Below, one piece after another: positions 1 through 7,226 of a DNA stretch of 7,676 nt. The notes beneath the pieces were generated by a model. It did not search any database, was not told the DNA's origin, and saw only the letters and a list, made by a program, of their open reading frames with translations. Position 1 is the stretch's first letter; each line of letters starts with the position of its first letter. The position numbers and the translations under genes were made by a program. The stretch lies in NCBI GenBank assembly GCA_017652545.1, contig JAGCAV010000410.1, forward strand, positions 1 through 7,676, written 5' to 3'. The DNA is from Lachnospiraceae bacterium (GTDB lineage Bacteria > Bacillota_A > Clostridia > Lachnospirales > Lachnospiraceae).

Positions 1-539
1 ACAGTTATATGCTTCAGCCTGCGATCCCCCTGATCGTCTACTTTTTTATCGGCATGCTTGCCACGACCGCGTGCTCACCGTCTCTGGAAGGAAAAAACTA
101 CTGGATCCGTCAGAGCCTGCCGATCGAGAAGAAGACCATATACCAGGGCAAGATGCTCTTCAATATGCTTCTGACCGTTCCGTCCATGCTGTTTTCGACT
201 TTATGTCTGTGCCTGTCTATGAAGGTATCTGTCCTCTCGACTGTACTGTACCTGATCCTGGGCTTTGCATTGTGTGCTTTTTCGACAGCCTGGGGCTGTG
301 TCTGCGGCATCAGACATATGCGTCTTGACTGGGAAAATGAGGTCGAAGTGATCAAACAGGGCGCAGCCGTAACCATTTATCTGCTCCCCAATATGTTTGT
401 CGTCATGGGTCTTGTCGTGCTGGTGGTCTTTCTCGGCATGCGCATGGATCATCATGTACTGACGCTCATTCTGACCCTGGCGGCAGGTCTGCTTGCCCTG
501 CTGAGCTACCTGGGCGTCATGCGTCTGTCCCGGAAATAA
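1..539 (+). CDS. ABC exporter-type membrane permease subunit, C-terminal fragment
   Basis: The reading frame is open from the window edge (codons begin at position 3) to a TAA at 537-539, so the gene is cut at its 5' side. The first ATG at 9 has no visible ribosome binding site and is probably internal. Counting from that ATG, the 176 visible residues contain about five hydrophobic membrane segments (roughly 5-21, 47-70, 74-100, 118-144, 149-172). Between the first two is a charged cytoplasmic-looking stretch with SLEGKNYWIRQSLPI (about 25-39). A second polar stretch, MRLDWENEVEVIKQG (about 104-118), precedes the fourth segment. From memory, both resemble conserved stretches of putative ABC exporter permease subunits common in Clostridia, which usually sit beside an ATPase gene; that partner would be off the left edge. 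Substrate is unknown. The gene converges on the sugar operon and has no obvious functional link with it. Membrane protein status is firm; the family name is moderately sure. Confidence 0.65.
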   Translation, partial: SYMLQPAIPLIVYFFIGMLATTACSPSLEGKNYWIRQSLPIEKKTIYQGKMLFNMLLTVPSMLFSTLCLCLSMKVSVLSTVLYLILGFALCAFSTAWGCVCGIRHMRLDWENEVEVIKQGAAVTIYLLPNMFVVMGLVVLVVFLGMRMDHHVLTLILTLAAGLLALLSYLGVMRLSRK

Positions 540-583
540 AGACCGTCATGTCAGTATCTGATCGTTTTCTGCCCCCGGCATGA
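540..583. other. convergent intergenic gap without a clear terminator
   Basis: This 44-bp gap lies between two genes that converge. On the + strand there is only a weak hairpin, TCAG (551-554), loop TAT, CTGA (558-561), followed by a T-rich stretch (TCGTTTTCT, 562-570). A second inverted repeat, CTGATC (558-563) with GATCAG (582-587), has an 18-nt loop and reaches into the stop codon of the minus-strand gene. Neither has the long GC-rich stem and T run of a strong intrinsic terminator. At most 551-570 could be a weak terminator for the + strand gene. Nothing suitable is seen for the minus-strand operon, whose transcript may run into the antisense of the membrane protein gene. Confidence 0.3.
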
Positions 584-1822
584 TCAGCAGTCGGGAATAA
601 ACTCCCGGGCGATCTTCTCCCACCGTTCCAGGTGCTCCGGATGGTAGGAAACCGTACTGACATCCTTGAGCACCAGTTCAAAGTTGCAGCCGTTCCGGTA
701 ACAGGCATCCGTGATCCGCTTCAGTTCCCGGCGGATCTGGTCTTCATTGATGGTCTTCAGGGCCACCGCAGCGGGTGAAGCCTTGGCAGAATACACATAT
801 CTTTTCCCGATCTGTTCTGCCGCAAGATCATAGTCAGCCCAGGGTGTGACTGTGATCTTGCGAAGATGCGGTATCTTCGAGATGATATCGATCTGATTAT
901 GAAGCGGCTCACAGCAGCCGTAATAGACCAGCCCGAAGGGTTCCATGGCACGGCTCATATAGGGGATGTCAAACTCTTCCCTCATGGCAGGTGAAACAGA
1001 CACGAACACCTGGGCAGCGCCTCTTCCCCACACGTCCTTCGCCCTGAAATGCTCCCCGTCAAAGCCGGGAGCCGGCAGTTCACTTGTGTAGGCGCTGGTG
1101 CAGTGAACACTGTCCTGGTACCCTTCAAACAGATTCATCTCCTCGTACTGACGGACCTTGTCAAGAAAAATGTCTGTCAGTTTCTGCGCCAGGGCATGCA
1201 TATACTCCGGCCGGTCCAGCAGATCCACCAGGATCTGTCCGACCCCGTGCAATGTGGCGACATCATCCCAGAGGGTATCAAAACACCAGGGCGATCCCAC
1301 AAGACGGACCGGCAGGATGTCTCCCGCGATCTCACAGATCATTTCAAAACGCCGCTCGGATTCCTCACGGTCATACATGATCTCTTCATTGTGCAGGAGT
1401 TCCAGGCAGCTCTCATCGGCCATCTGGTCAATAAAACGATGCGACACGATCCGGTTGTTCTCATCTGTCGCCTTCACATCTTCCTTCACGGAAATGCCGA
1501 TCCCGCTGCTGCTGATCACCTTTGATACCTTGAATTCCTGCGGCAGAACCATGTCGCCGGGGATATGGCGGTATCTGTACAGCATCTGTCTCAGGTAACT
1601 TTCCGTCTCCCGAAGAAAAGGGTCGGCGCACTGAAGCGTCAGTTCACCGTCCCGGTTCAGTTCATGCCAGGGCAGTTCATCGATGAGAAGCACCGGCCGT
1701 GTCATCTTCAGATCATTCAGCGCGATATGGAGCTCTTTCATTTTCAGGTTTCTGTCTGAGTGCGCATATTCCCTGTATTGTTCCATGAGTGCTCTCAGAA
1801 TCTTCGCGTCCCGGTTCATCAT
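584..1822 (-). CDS. URO-D-fold protein (uroporphyrinogen decarboxylase/methyltransferase-like), function unknown
   Basis: A predicted soluble protein of 412 aa, last gene of the operon. The C-terminal half fits the URO-D (TIM-barrel) superfamily: FGLVYYGCCEPLHNQIDI at about 296-313, then TPWADYDLAAEQIGKRYVYS at about 326-345, resemble the late barrel strands where corrinoid methyltransferases carry a zinc-binding His-X-Cys. Here that position reads Tyr-Gly-Cys-Cys (Cys303, Cys304), and the later strand that supplies another Cys in those enzymes reads LVLKDVST (about 383-390). The zinc site is therefore not canonical. The N-terminal region has RPVLLIDELPWHEL (42-55) in place of the arginine-rich RQAGRY-type motif of true HemE, so heme synthesis is unlikely. 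The start is placed at ATG 1822, with GGGAGG at 1829-1834 six nt upstream; ATG 1819 is equally possible. The longer frame to 1873 begins with TTG and would overlap the regulator. The gap to the response regulator gene is 22 nt. Fold assignment is fairly sure; the activity is not known. Confidence 0.75.
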   Translation of the reverse strand: MMNRDAKILRALMEQYREYAHSDRNLKMKELHIALNDLKMTRPVLLIDELPWHELNRDGELTLQCADPFLRETESYLRQMLYRYRHIPGDMVLPQEFKVSKVISSSGIGISVKEDVKATDENNRIVSHRFIDQMADESCLELLHNEEIMYDREESERRFEMICEIAGDILPVRLVGSPWCFDTLWDDVATLHGVGQILVDLLDRPEYMHALAQKLTDIFLDKVRQYEEMNLFEGYQDSVHCTSAYTSELPAPGFDGEHFRAKDVWGRGAAQVFVSVSPAMREEFDIPYMSRAMEPFGLVYYGCCEPLHNQIDIISKIPHLRKITVTPWADYDLAAEQIGKRYVYSAKASPAAVALKTINEDQIRRELKRITDACYRNGCNFELVLKDVSTVSYHPEHLERWEKIAREFIPDC

Positions 1823-1828
1823 ACCCAT

Positions 1829-1834
1829 CCTCCC
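1829..1834 (-). promoter_or_regulatory. ribosome binding site deciding the start of the URO-D-fold gene
   Basis: GGGAGG on the minus strand lies 6 nt before the ATG at 1822 and 9 nt before the adjacent ATG at 1819. A further in-frame ATG at 1828 directly abuts the motif and is too close to use it. This favours a start at 1822 or 1819 over the TTG at 1873. Confidence 0.65.
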
Positions 1835-1844
1835 GCTCTTCCCG

Positions 1845-2630
1845 TCACGTTCCCTCTTTCTTTGTCTCGGCAAGCGCTGACATGCGGTAACTCTTCGGTG
1901 TCATTCCGACGGTTTCCTTAAAAACATTGTGGAAATACTTATCATTCTCAATCCCGACTTTCCACGAGATCTCCTGTACTTTCATGGTCGTTTTGCGAAG
2001 AAGGACCATCGCGTAATCGATCTTGACAAGCCTGACATAATCGGTGAAGGTCATTCCGGTATCTTCATGAAAACTCCGGCTCAGATGTTCCGGAGAGATC
2101 ATCAGGTCCCGGGCAGCCTGTGCCAGGCGGCAGGTCGTCCCGATATGGTCGTTAACGTAACGGATTGCGCGTTTGACAAGGAGATTCCTGCAGTTGCCTT
2201 CCAGCTCGTAAAGGTTGGGAAGCGCGATCTGTTCGCGAAGGTTTTCGTCTGCCTTTCCGCCCATGCTTTTATTCTGGACCTTCACAAGGACCTTCTCAAT
2301 GTCTTCATATGTGACGGGCTTCAGAATATATCCTGCGACATCCAGATCAATTCCTTCCCTGGCATACTGAAAATCACTGTACCCTGTAATGATCACATAC
2401 TCTGTTTTGACGTCCCCCTGCTTCAGTTTCCGGATCATCTCCAGTCCGCTCCTGCCGGGCATACGTATGTCCACAAAAACCAGATCCGGCAGTTTGTTCC
2501 GGATGACTTCCATACCTTCAGCCGCGTTCTCACATTCTCCGACGATCTGTGAGAGAGGATCTACAGCCATTAACAGGTTACGGATCGCAGCTCTTGCTCT
2601 TTTTTCATCCTCTACGATAACGATTCTCAT
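1845..2630 (-). CDS. YesN-type response regulator, receiver plus AraC-family DNA-binding domain
   Basis: A 261-aa cytoplasmic transcription regulator. The N-terminal receiver (about 1-120) has the acidic pair Glu7/Asp8, the phosphoacceptor Asp54 in FVDIRMPG, Thr82 in the IITGYSDF strand, and Lys104 in LKP: the full set needed for phosphorylation. A short linker leads to an AraC/XylS double helix-turn-helix at about 150-250. Its first helix-turn-helix includes LAQAARDLMISPEHLSRSF (169-187), and its second ends in the family signature YFHNVFKETVGMTPKSYR (232-249). The two domains lie closer together than in longer YesN relatives, so there is little room for a middle domain. The ATG at 2630 has GAGGAG at 2639-2644, 8 nt upstream and overlapping the kinase stop codon; the gap is 12 nt, so translation is probably coupled. 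It is most likely phosphorylated by the adjacent YesM-type kinase and activates this sugar operon; the target is inferred from position only. Confidence 0.93.
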   Translation of the reverse strand: MRIVIVEDEKRARAAIRNLLMAVDPLSQIVGECENAAEGMEVIRNKLPDLVFVDIRMPGRSGLEMIRKLKQGDVKTEYVIITGYSDFQYAREGIDLDVAGYILKPVTYEDIEKVLVKVQNKSMGGKADENLREQIALPNLYELEGNCRNLLVKRAIRYVNDHIGTTCRLAQAARDLMISPEHLSRSFHEDTGMTFTDYVRLVKIDYAMVLLRKTTMKVQEISWKVGIENDKYFHNVFKETVGMTPKSYRMSALAETKKEGT

Positions 2631-2642
2631 ATCAGCATCTCC

Positions 2643-4418
2643 TCATGTTTCTTCAGATGCATCTCCATCCTCTTTTTCTGATGACATAAACGGAAGCCGA
2701 AGCTCCACCCTGGTTCCCTTTCCCACGTCGGAATCTATGGTAAAGCGGTATGCGTCTCCATAATATCCGTACAGCCGCCTGCAGGAATTCAGTATTCCGA
2801 TCCGTTCGGATTCGGTTTCCATCGGTCGTGCGGCTATCTGTCTGATGCGTTCCAGTTCCTCCGGTTCGATCCCTTTACCGTTATCCCAGATGCTGATCAC
2901 GATGTGAGGATCGTCGACATAAAACAGAATGGAGAGGAATCCCCCTTCTGTACGGCCCTCAAACCCGTGAATGATCGTATTTTCGACAAACGGCTGCAGA
3001 AGAAGCTTGTAGATCTGTTCATCAAGCAGCTCCGGCTCGGCATCGATCTCACAGGTAAACACGCCCGGAAACCGTTCCTGCTGCAGAAGCAGGTATTCCC
3101 GAAGCCAGTCGACCTCCTGCCTGATCGTGACAGGCTGGAACCGATCCCTCAGCATATATACCAGAGTCGATGAGTAGCCTTTCAGGAGGCGGCTCACCTG
3201 ATAGTCTCCGTGCTCGATCGCTACGGAATTGATCGTATTCAATGTGTTGTAAAGGTAATGCGGATTGATCTCCAGCTCGAGCGCCTTCAGCTCCGCGATC
3301 CGCTGTTTCTCCGCAATCTCAAGGTTCTTTCTGTTCTGATCCAGAATGATGTTTTCCTGCTGCTTCACCTTCCGGACCATCTCATTGTATCCGCTGAACA
3401 GATAGGCAACATCACGGTCGCCCGACAGGTCGATCTGTTTGTAGCTGCCGCCCTCTCCGATCTGTATCATCCTTTCCCGAAGCACTTCCAGCGAATGAAG
3501 CTGCCGGTTGATCATGATCGTGATCAGCACGACCAGAAGGATGTAAGCCGCCAGAACGCCCAGGAACACGGCTCCGAACCGCTTCATCGCATTGGCACGC
3601 ACCCGGGTGGTATTCACCATGCAGGAGAATTCCCAGCCAAATCCATCCAGTGCGCCGTTCAGAAGCTCCCCGCCATCTTCAAGGCCCGCAAAGGACGGGT
3701 CCTCACAGATCAGGCCGGTCTCATTATGGATCCTGAAAGCCCAGGGCAGTTCAGCCTCCGAAGCCTGTCTTGTGAAATCAGCCAGTTTCTCCTGTTCGAA
3801 CAGGAAGACGATCACCGCCTCCGCCTCCGTCTCATCCTCTGCCAGGATCATCTTTTCCGGCAGCCCGATCGCCACACACGGCACTTCGCGCAGGGTAAAA
3901 AACCCCGTCTGTGACTTTTGGGCAGATGTACAGGAGCCGGCAGTATCCCGAAGATAAGCATATCTGTCCGCTCCGTCTCCCCGCAGCGACAGATGTGTTC
4001 CGGCCTCGTCGAAGAGGACCAGGAATTCCTGCATGGTACCGGTCAGGACATACAGCCCTTCCAATCCGGACGGACAGATGGGGATCAGTGCCCGGATCCT
4101 CTGATTAATCTGATAGGAGAGAAAGCTTAAATTCCCGCCTCTGTGGAGGAACTCATGCATCTGTTCATCCGACCCCAGCAGTTTTCCCGTCTGTATGATC
4201 TCATCCTCAAACATCTGCACCTGATGCTGCCTGGACTGAAAACTCTCCGCTGCAGACTGTCTGATGCTTTCTGAAAATACGCCGCTGCAGTAGCGCCACA
4301 GCAGAATAAAGATGATGACAAAAGGCAAAAAAGCCGCAAGAAGGACAGCGGCATAGATCTTTGCGATCATGCCGGAAAGGCGGTATTGTTTTCTGATCAG
4401 CTCAATCAGACTTTTCAC
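2643..4418 (-). CDS. YesM-type sensor histidine kinase
   Basis: A membrane-bound kinase of 591 aa using the GTG start at 4418. Order of parts: membrane segment about 20-42, extracellular sensor region about 43-280, second membrane segment about 281-303, HAMP-like linker to about 356, helical stretch, then the His_kinase domain typical of the LytS/YesM group with INPHYLYNTLNTINS (384-398; phosphoacceptor His387). The HATPase domain follows, with the N-box LLLQPFVENTIIHGF (472-486, Asn480), a G1 box DNGKGI (512-517) and a late RIGILNSCRRLYGYYG (539-554) typical of the family. All catalytic elements are present. The GTG overlaps the TGA of the upstream glycosidase (GTGA) and has GAGG at 4425-4428, 6 nt away; the longer frame to 4466 starts with TTG, lacks a ribosome binding site and overlaps the glycosidase by 52 nt. 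The ligand is unknown; by analogy with related systems it is probably an extracellular sugar or a binding-protein-presented sugar. Confidence 0.92.
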   Translation of the reverse strand: MKSLIELIRKQYRLSGMIAKIYAAVLLAAFLPFVIIFILLWRYCSGVFSESIRQSAAESFQSRQHQVQMFEDEIIQTGKLLGSDEQMHEFLHRGGNLSFLSYQINQRIRALIPICPSGLEGLYVLTGTMQEFLVLFDEAGTHLSLRGDGADRYAYLRDTAGSCTSAQKSQTGFFTLREVPCVAIGLPEKMILAEDETEAEAVIVFLFEQEKLADFTRQASEAELPWAFRIHNETGLICEDPSFAGLEDGGELLNGALDGFGWEFSCMVNTTRVRANAMKRFGAVFLGVLAAYILLVVLITIMINRQLHSLEVLRERMIQIGEGGSYKQIDLSGDRDVAYLFSGYNEMVRKVKQQENIILDQNRKNLEIAEKQRIAELKALELEINPHYLYNTLNTINSVAIEHGDYQVSRLLKGYSSTLVYMLRDRFQPVTIRQEVDWLREYLLLQQERFPGVFTCEIDAEPELLDEQIYKLLLQPFVENTIIHGFEGRTEGGFLSILFYVDDPHIVISIWDNGKGIEPEELERIRQIAARPMETESERIGILNSCRRLYGYYGDAYRFTIDSDVGKGTRVELRLPFMSSEKEDGDASEET

Positions 4419-6352
4419 AGGAAGCCTCTGTTTCTGAGAACCACTGCGGAGAGCAGGGCTCCCCAATGATAGAACTTGTCACTGTTGCGCGCGTCACAGC
4501 CTTCTCCGGTTATGGCGTTGTAGTTTTCATGAACATGACGGTGTCTTTCCCATTCCGGGCGGAATATATTCTCCGACTTCCCGGCAAGATCCCGGCAGGC
4601 CTCTGTCAGATGATGCTGCTCCATGGCCAGGTAGACAAGAAAATTCATGGGCGCCCATACCCTGCCTCTCCAGTAATCCTGATCATGATATGCAGGATCG
4701 TTCCTCGCGATGGACGGAAGCATCCAGTCCCCGTAAAATTCATCCGGGTTGTAGTAATGTTCTTTCAGGATTCGCTCCGTGCGTGCCTTCGGAATGTCTC
4801 CGGAAAACAGCGCGTAAAAATTTGTGGGAGAGATCCTCGGAGAGTATTCCCCGGTGTCTGTCCTGCGGTTGTAATAAAAGCCCTTTTCTTCATCCCAGAG
4901 CCGGTCCAGCGCACACTGCGTACTGCTGCGGCGCTCCTGCAGCAATCTTGAATCCGCCTCTTTCCCCAGCAGCCGTGACAGTTCGCCGAGCGCTTCACAG
5001 TCCATCACGAACAGACCGGTCAGACCCACATCCTCCAGCATCAGACAGTGGCTTTCAGGATCAAAGGGAATATCATCATACATCGGTGAATTGTCCAGCC
5101 CCGATTCCAGCGCGCCGCCGAACCGGCCGTTCACCCCGTCCGTTTCCCAGCGGTTGCCGAAGTTCACCGGCACGGGATCCGATCCCCAGCTGAATGCGCC
5201 GGACGGTGACCGCCTGCTGTTCCAGAACCATGTGTTCCATTCCATCAGGGCGGGATATAGGAGCTTCACAAGCCACAGATCCGTGTATTTTTTATACAGT
5301 TCCAGGACCATGCGCGAGCCCACCGGGGGCTGGGAACGGTCAAGCGTCTTCAGTCCGTTGCCGCAGGACATATTCGGAACAAACCCGTTCTGTGTCCGCT
5401 CATTGACGATCTCAATGACATTGCTGTACGCAAGCGCTTTGCTGAAAGAACCTGCCAGATAGCCGGCAAAGAAATTGTCCCAGCAGAAAAGCACATACCC
5501 GCCCTTCCGGATACTCCACAGCCGGCTGACCGGCGAGATCACCCGGTCGTAATTTGCGTCATAGACGGTATCCCAGGAAACAGCGCATTCCATCGCCTGT
5601 GCCATCCAGCCCAGATCCCCGTACGCGTCGTAGCTCCCGGCCAGGTGGCTTTTCTTCTCCTCAATGAGTGCTCTGACCCGGTCAAGGATGGTATCCTGCT
5701 TACATCCGCCCGCAGCGGACGTTTCCGATGCTGCCCCGGAATCTCCCTTTCCCGTTTTCTGACGCCAGGCATAAAAACCGACAGGTCCGGTCAGCGCTGC
5801 TGACAGGAAGGGACCCGTCAGGGGTATGTTCCGGTCAGGTTCCGGGACGGCTGCGGAAGTTTTAACCAGCCAGGACCCGCCTCCGCTCTCCTGCCCCTGT
5901 TCTGAAGAATGAGCTGCCATCCCCTCATCCGTCAGCTGCACGCTGCCCTTCCGGTTCCACATATATCCGCCCTGCAGATAAACCCCGGCGGGCTTAAACT
6001 GCCGGACAAGCGGCGTGACCAGCAGGGCAAAGGCATCCTCACAGGCAGCGCTCTCAACCAGGACCTCCAGGCCGCACCATTTCATGCGCATGGATGTATA
6101 ACTGTCATCTGCCGCATGATCTCCCGGAAACAGAACCTCTGTGGCGTCTTCCGGATCATCCGTCGGAAAACGTCCGATCAGGGCATCCCGCAGGAAATTG
6201 CCGTCCCGATACTCCTTAAAGCAGAGATTCAGGGCCAGTCCGTCCGGCATGTGCACATAGGAAAAAACGCTGTTTACATTCCAGGTCTTCCAGCCGCGGA
6301 TATACTCCTTTTTCAGCTGTTCATATTCAGGGCAGGTCAGATAACTGCTCAT
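4415..6352 (-). CDS. MGH1/GH63-like glycoside hydrolase, cytoplasmic
   Basis: A 645-aa protein without a signal peptide or membrane segment, so it should act inside the cell on imported glycosides. The region from about 240 to 645 looks like an inverting (alpha/alpha)6-barrel of the GH63/MGH1-like group. Recognisable parts are LFCWDNFFAG (288-297), QNGFVPNMSCGNGLKTLDRS (321-340), ESGLDNSPMYDD (416-427), DQDYWRGRVWAPMNF (557-571) and HVHENYNAITGEG (606-618). By analogy with GH63 enzymes such as E. coli YgjK, Asp420 would be the general acid and Glu609 the general base. The first ~200 residues (with GWKTWNVNSVFSYVHMP at 20-36) look like a beta-rich accessory domain. Two Ser/Gly/Ala-rich stretches lie at about 146-160 and 198-216. 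ATG 6352 has GAGG at 6360-6363, 7 nt upstream. It is the third operon gene in the window, after both permeases. Substrate cannot be told: alpha-glucosides, glucosyl- or mannosyl-glycerate-like compounds, or trehalose-like sugars are possible. Confidence 0.85.
   Translation of the reverse strand: MSSYLTCPEYEQLKKEYIRGWKTWNVNSVFSYVHMPDGLALNLCFKEYRDGNFLRDALIGRFPTDDPEDATEVLFPGDHAADDSYTSMRMKWCGLEVLVESAACEDAFALLVTPLVRQFKPAGVYLQGGYMWNRKGSVQLTDEGMAAHSSEQGQESGGGSWLVKTSAAVPEPDRNIPLTGPFLSAALTGPVGFYAWRQKTGKGDSGAASETSAAGGCKQDTILDRVRALIEEKKSHLAGSYDAYGDLGWMAQAMECAVSWDTVYDANYDRVISPVSRLWSIRKGGYVLFCWDNFFAGYLAGSFSKALAYSNVIEIVNERTQNGFVPNMSCGNGLKTLDRSQPPVGSRMVLELYKKYTDLWLVKLLYPALMEWNTWFWNSRRSPSGAFSWGSDPVPVNFGNRWETDGVNGRFGGALESGLDNSPMYDDIPFDPESHCLMLEDVGLTGLFVMDCEALGELSRLLGKEADSRLLQERRSSTQCALDRLWDEEKGFYYNRRTDTGEYSPRISPTNFYALFSGDIPKARTERILKEHYYNPDEFYGDWMLPSIARNDPAYHDQDYWRGRVWAPMNFLVYLAMEQHHLTEACRDLAGKSENIFRPEWERHRHVHENYNAITGEGCDARNSDKFYHWGALLSAVVLRNRGFL
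4425..4428 (-). promoter_or_regulatory. ribosome binding site deciding the kinase start
   Basis: GAGG on the minus strand, inside the last codons of the glycosidase gene, lies 6 nt before the GTG at 4416-4418. Together with the GTGA start/stop overlap it points to translational coupling and to a non-ATG start for the kinase. Confidence 0.55.
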
Positions 6353-6368
6353 CCTTCATCCTCGCTCT

Positions 6369-6403
6369 CTGTGTAAACAGGGGATGATCATCCCTTGATC
6401 CCC
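6369..6403 (-). repeat. dyad symmetries around the permease/glycosidase junction
   Basis: The junction between the second permease and the glycosidase carries a perfect 14-bp palindrome, GGGATGATCATCCC, at 6381-6394, which includes the permease stop codon (6388-6390). Directly next to it is CTGT-N4-ACAG at 6369-6380. The left arm of another pair, GGGGAT (6380-6385), matches ATCCCC at 6398-6403 and could form a 6-bp RNA stem with a 12-nt loop on the minus-strand transcript. No T run follows, so this is not a standard terminator. It could be an RNA structure that tunes expression between transporter and enzyme, a protein site, or chance. Confidence 0.3.
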
Positions 6404-7224
6404 GCGAAAGTCATTCCCTCGATAAAATATCTCTGGGCGATAAAGAACATGATGATCATCGGTACAATAGCCACCGTGGCCGCCGCCATCATCAGATGCC
6501 ACTCCGTTGTATACTGCGAGATGAACATCTGCAGGCCCAGCGAAACAGTGCTCATTTTCGGATCCTTCAGATAGATCATGGGACCGATAAAGTCATTCCA
6601 TGTATTCATGAAGGTGAACACGCACACCGTCATCAGCGCAGGCTTGCACAGGGGCATGATGATCCTTGAATAGATTGTAAAATACGAAGCTCCGTCAATA
6701 ATGGCAGCTTCATCATAGTCTCTGGGGAGGGTTGAAAAGAATTGCCGCAACAGAAAGATGTAGAACCCGTCCAGGAAGAAAGCGGGAAGTGTTAGCGGGA
6801 CATATGTGTTGTACAGTCCCACCACATTCCAGAGCATGAACTGCGGGATCAGAAGAACACTCCATGGAATCATCATCGTGGCGATCACGATTCCGAACCA
6901 GATCTTTTTGCCTTTAAACTCGATCCTGGAAAACCCGAAAGCCACAAGGCTGGAGCTGAGAAGCTTTCCTATGATATTCACAGCCACCAGAAACAGCGAG
7001 TTCGCAAAATATCTGGCAAAGGGTACCTGTGTAAGCGCATCCCTGTAGTTCTGCCACTGCACCTGCTTCGGCCACCATTTCATCGGTGTTCCGAAGATTT
7101 CTGTCTTGTTCATCAGGGATGAACGGACCATCCAGAAAAACGGGAACAGACTGATCACGCAGAGAAGGATCACACATATCCACATCCCGATCCGGGTTAT
7201 TCTGGATTTGAAAGATTGTTTCAT
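6388..7224 (-). CDS. CUT1 sugar ABC transporter permease, UgpE/LacG/MalG type
   Basis: A 278-aa inner-membrane subunit of a carbohydrate importer, at the usual length for this family. About six membrane segments are visible (roughly 13-35, 74-98, 109-132, 141-162, 193-215, 244-265). The cytoplasmic EAA loop that contacts the ATPase is intact: DEAAIIDGASYFTIYSRIIM (171-190), with Glu172, Ala173, Ala174, Asp177 and Gly178. The C-terminal end, RYFIEGMTFAGIKG, is typical of MalG-like permeases (family knowledge). ATG 7224 is preceded by an ideal ribosome binding site at 7231-7238, only 2 nt after the stop of the first permease, so the two are almost surely made together as a heterodimer. The transported sugar cannot be read from the sequence; the glycosidase that follows suggests an oligosaccharide or glycoside. 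Confidence 0.95.
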   Translation of the reverse strand: MKQSFKSRITRIGMWICVILLCVISLFPFFWMVRSSLMNKTEIFGTPMKWWPKQVQWQNYRDALTQVPFARYFANSLFLVAVNIIGKLLSSSLVAFGFSRIEFKGKKIWFGIVIATMMIPWSVLLIPQFMLWNVVGLYNTYVPLTLPAFFLDGFYIFLLRQFFSTLPRDYDEAAIIDGASYFTIYSRIIMPLCKPALMTVCVFTFMNTWNDFIGPMIYLKDPKMSTVSLGLQMFISQYTTEWHLMMAAATVAIVPMIIMFFIAQRYFIEGMTFAGIKG

Positions 7225-7226
7225 GA

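Noticed and set aside
592..607. Hairpin CGGGA-N6-TCCCG near the end of the URO-D-fold gene as a terminator
   Set aside because: The stem is only 5 bp, it lies inside the coding region, and no T run follows on either strand.
1049..1525. + strand open frame (158 codons) opposite the URO-D-fold gene
   Set aside because: Shadow of a real coding region; composition and lack of motifs give no support for a protein.
584..1873. HemE (true uroporphyrinogen decarboxylase)
   Set aside because: The N-terminal arginine motif of HemE is missing, the protein is longer than HemE, and no heme biosynthesis genes are nearby.
1929..2552. Long + strand open frame (207 codons) opposite the response regulator
   Set aside because: The minus strand encodes an intact receiver and AraC domain; the + frame has no family features or ribosome binding site.
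3210..3914. Long + strand open frame (234 codons) opposite the kinase gene
   Set aside because: It is antisense to a kinase with all its conserved motifs, has no recognisable domain and is rich in His, Gln, Arg and Leu as expected of a shadow frame.
6369..6380. Possible catabolite-repression (cre) operator at CTGTGTAAACAG
   Set aside because: It lacks the central CG and the spacing of the cre consensus, and it lies inside the operon rather than at a promoter.
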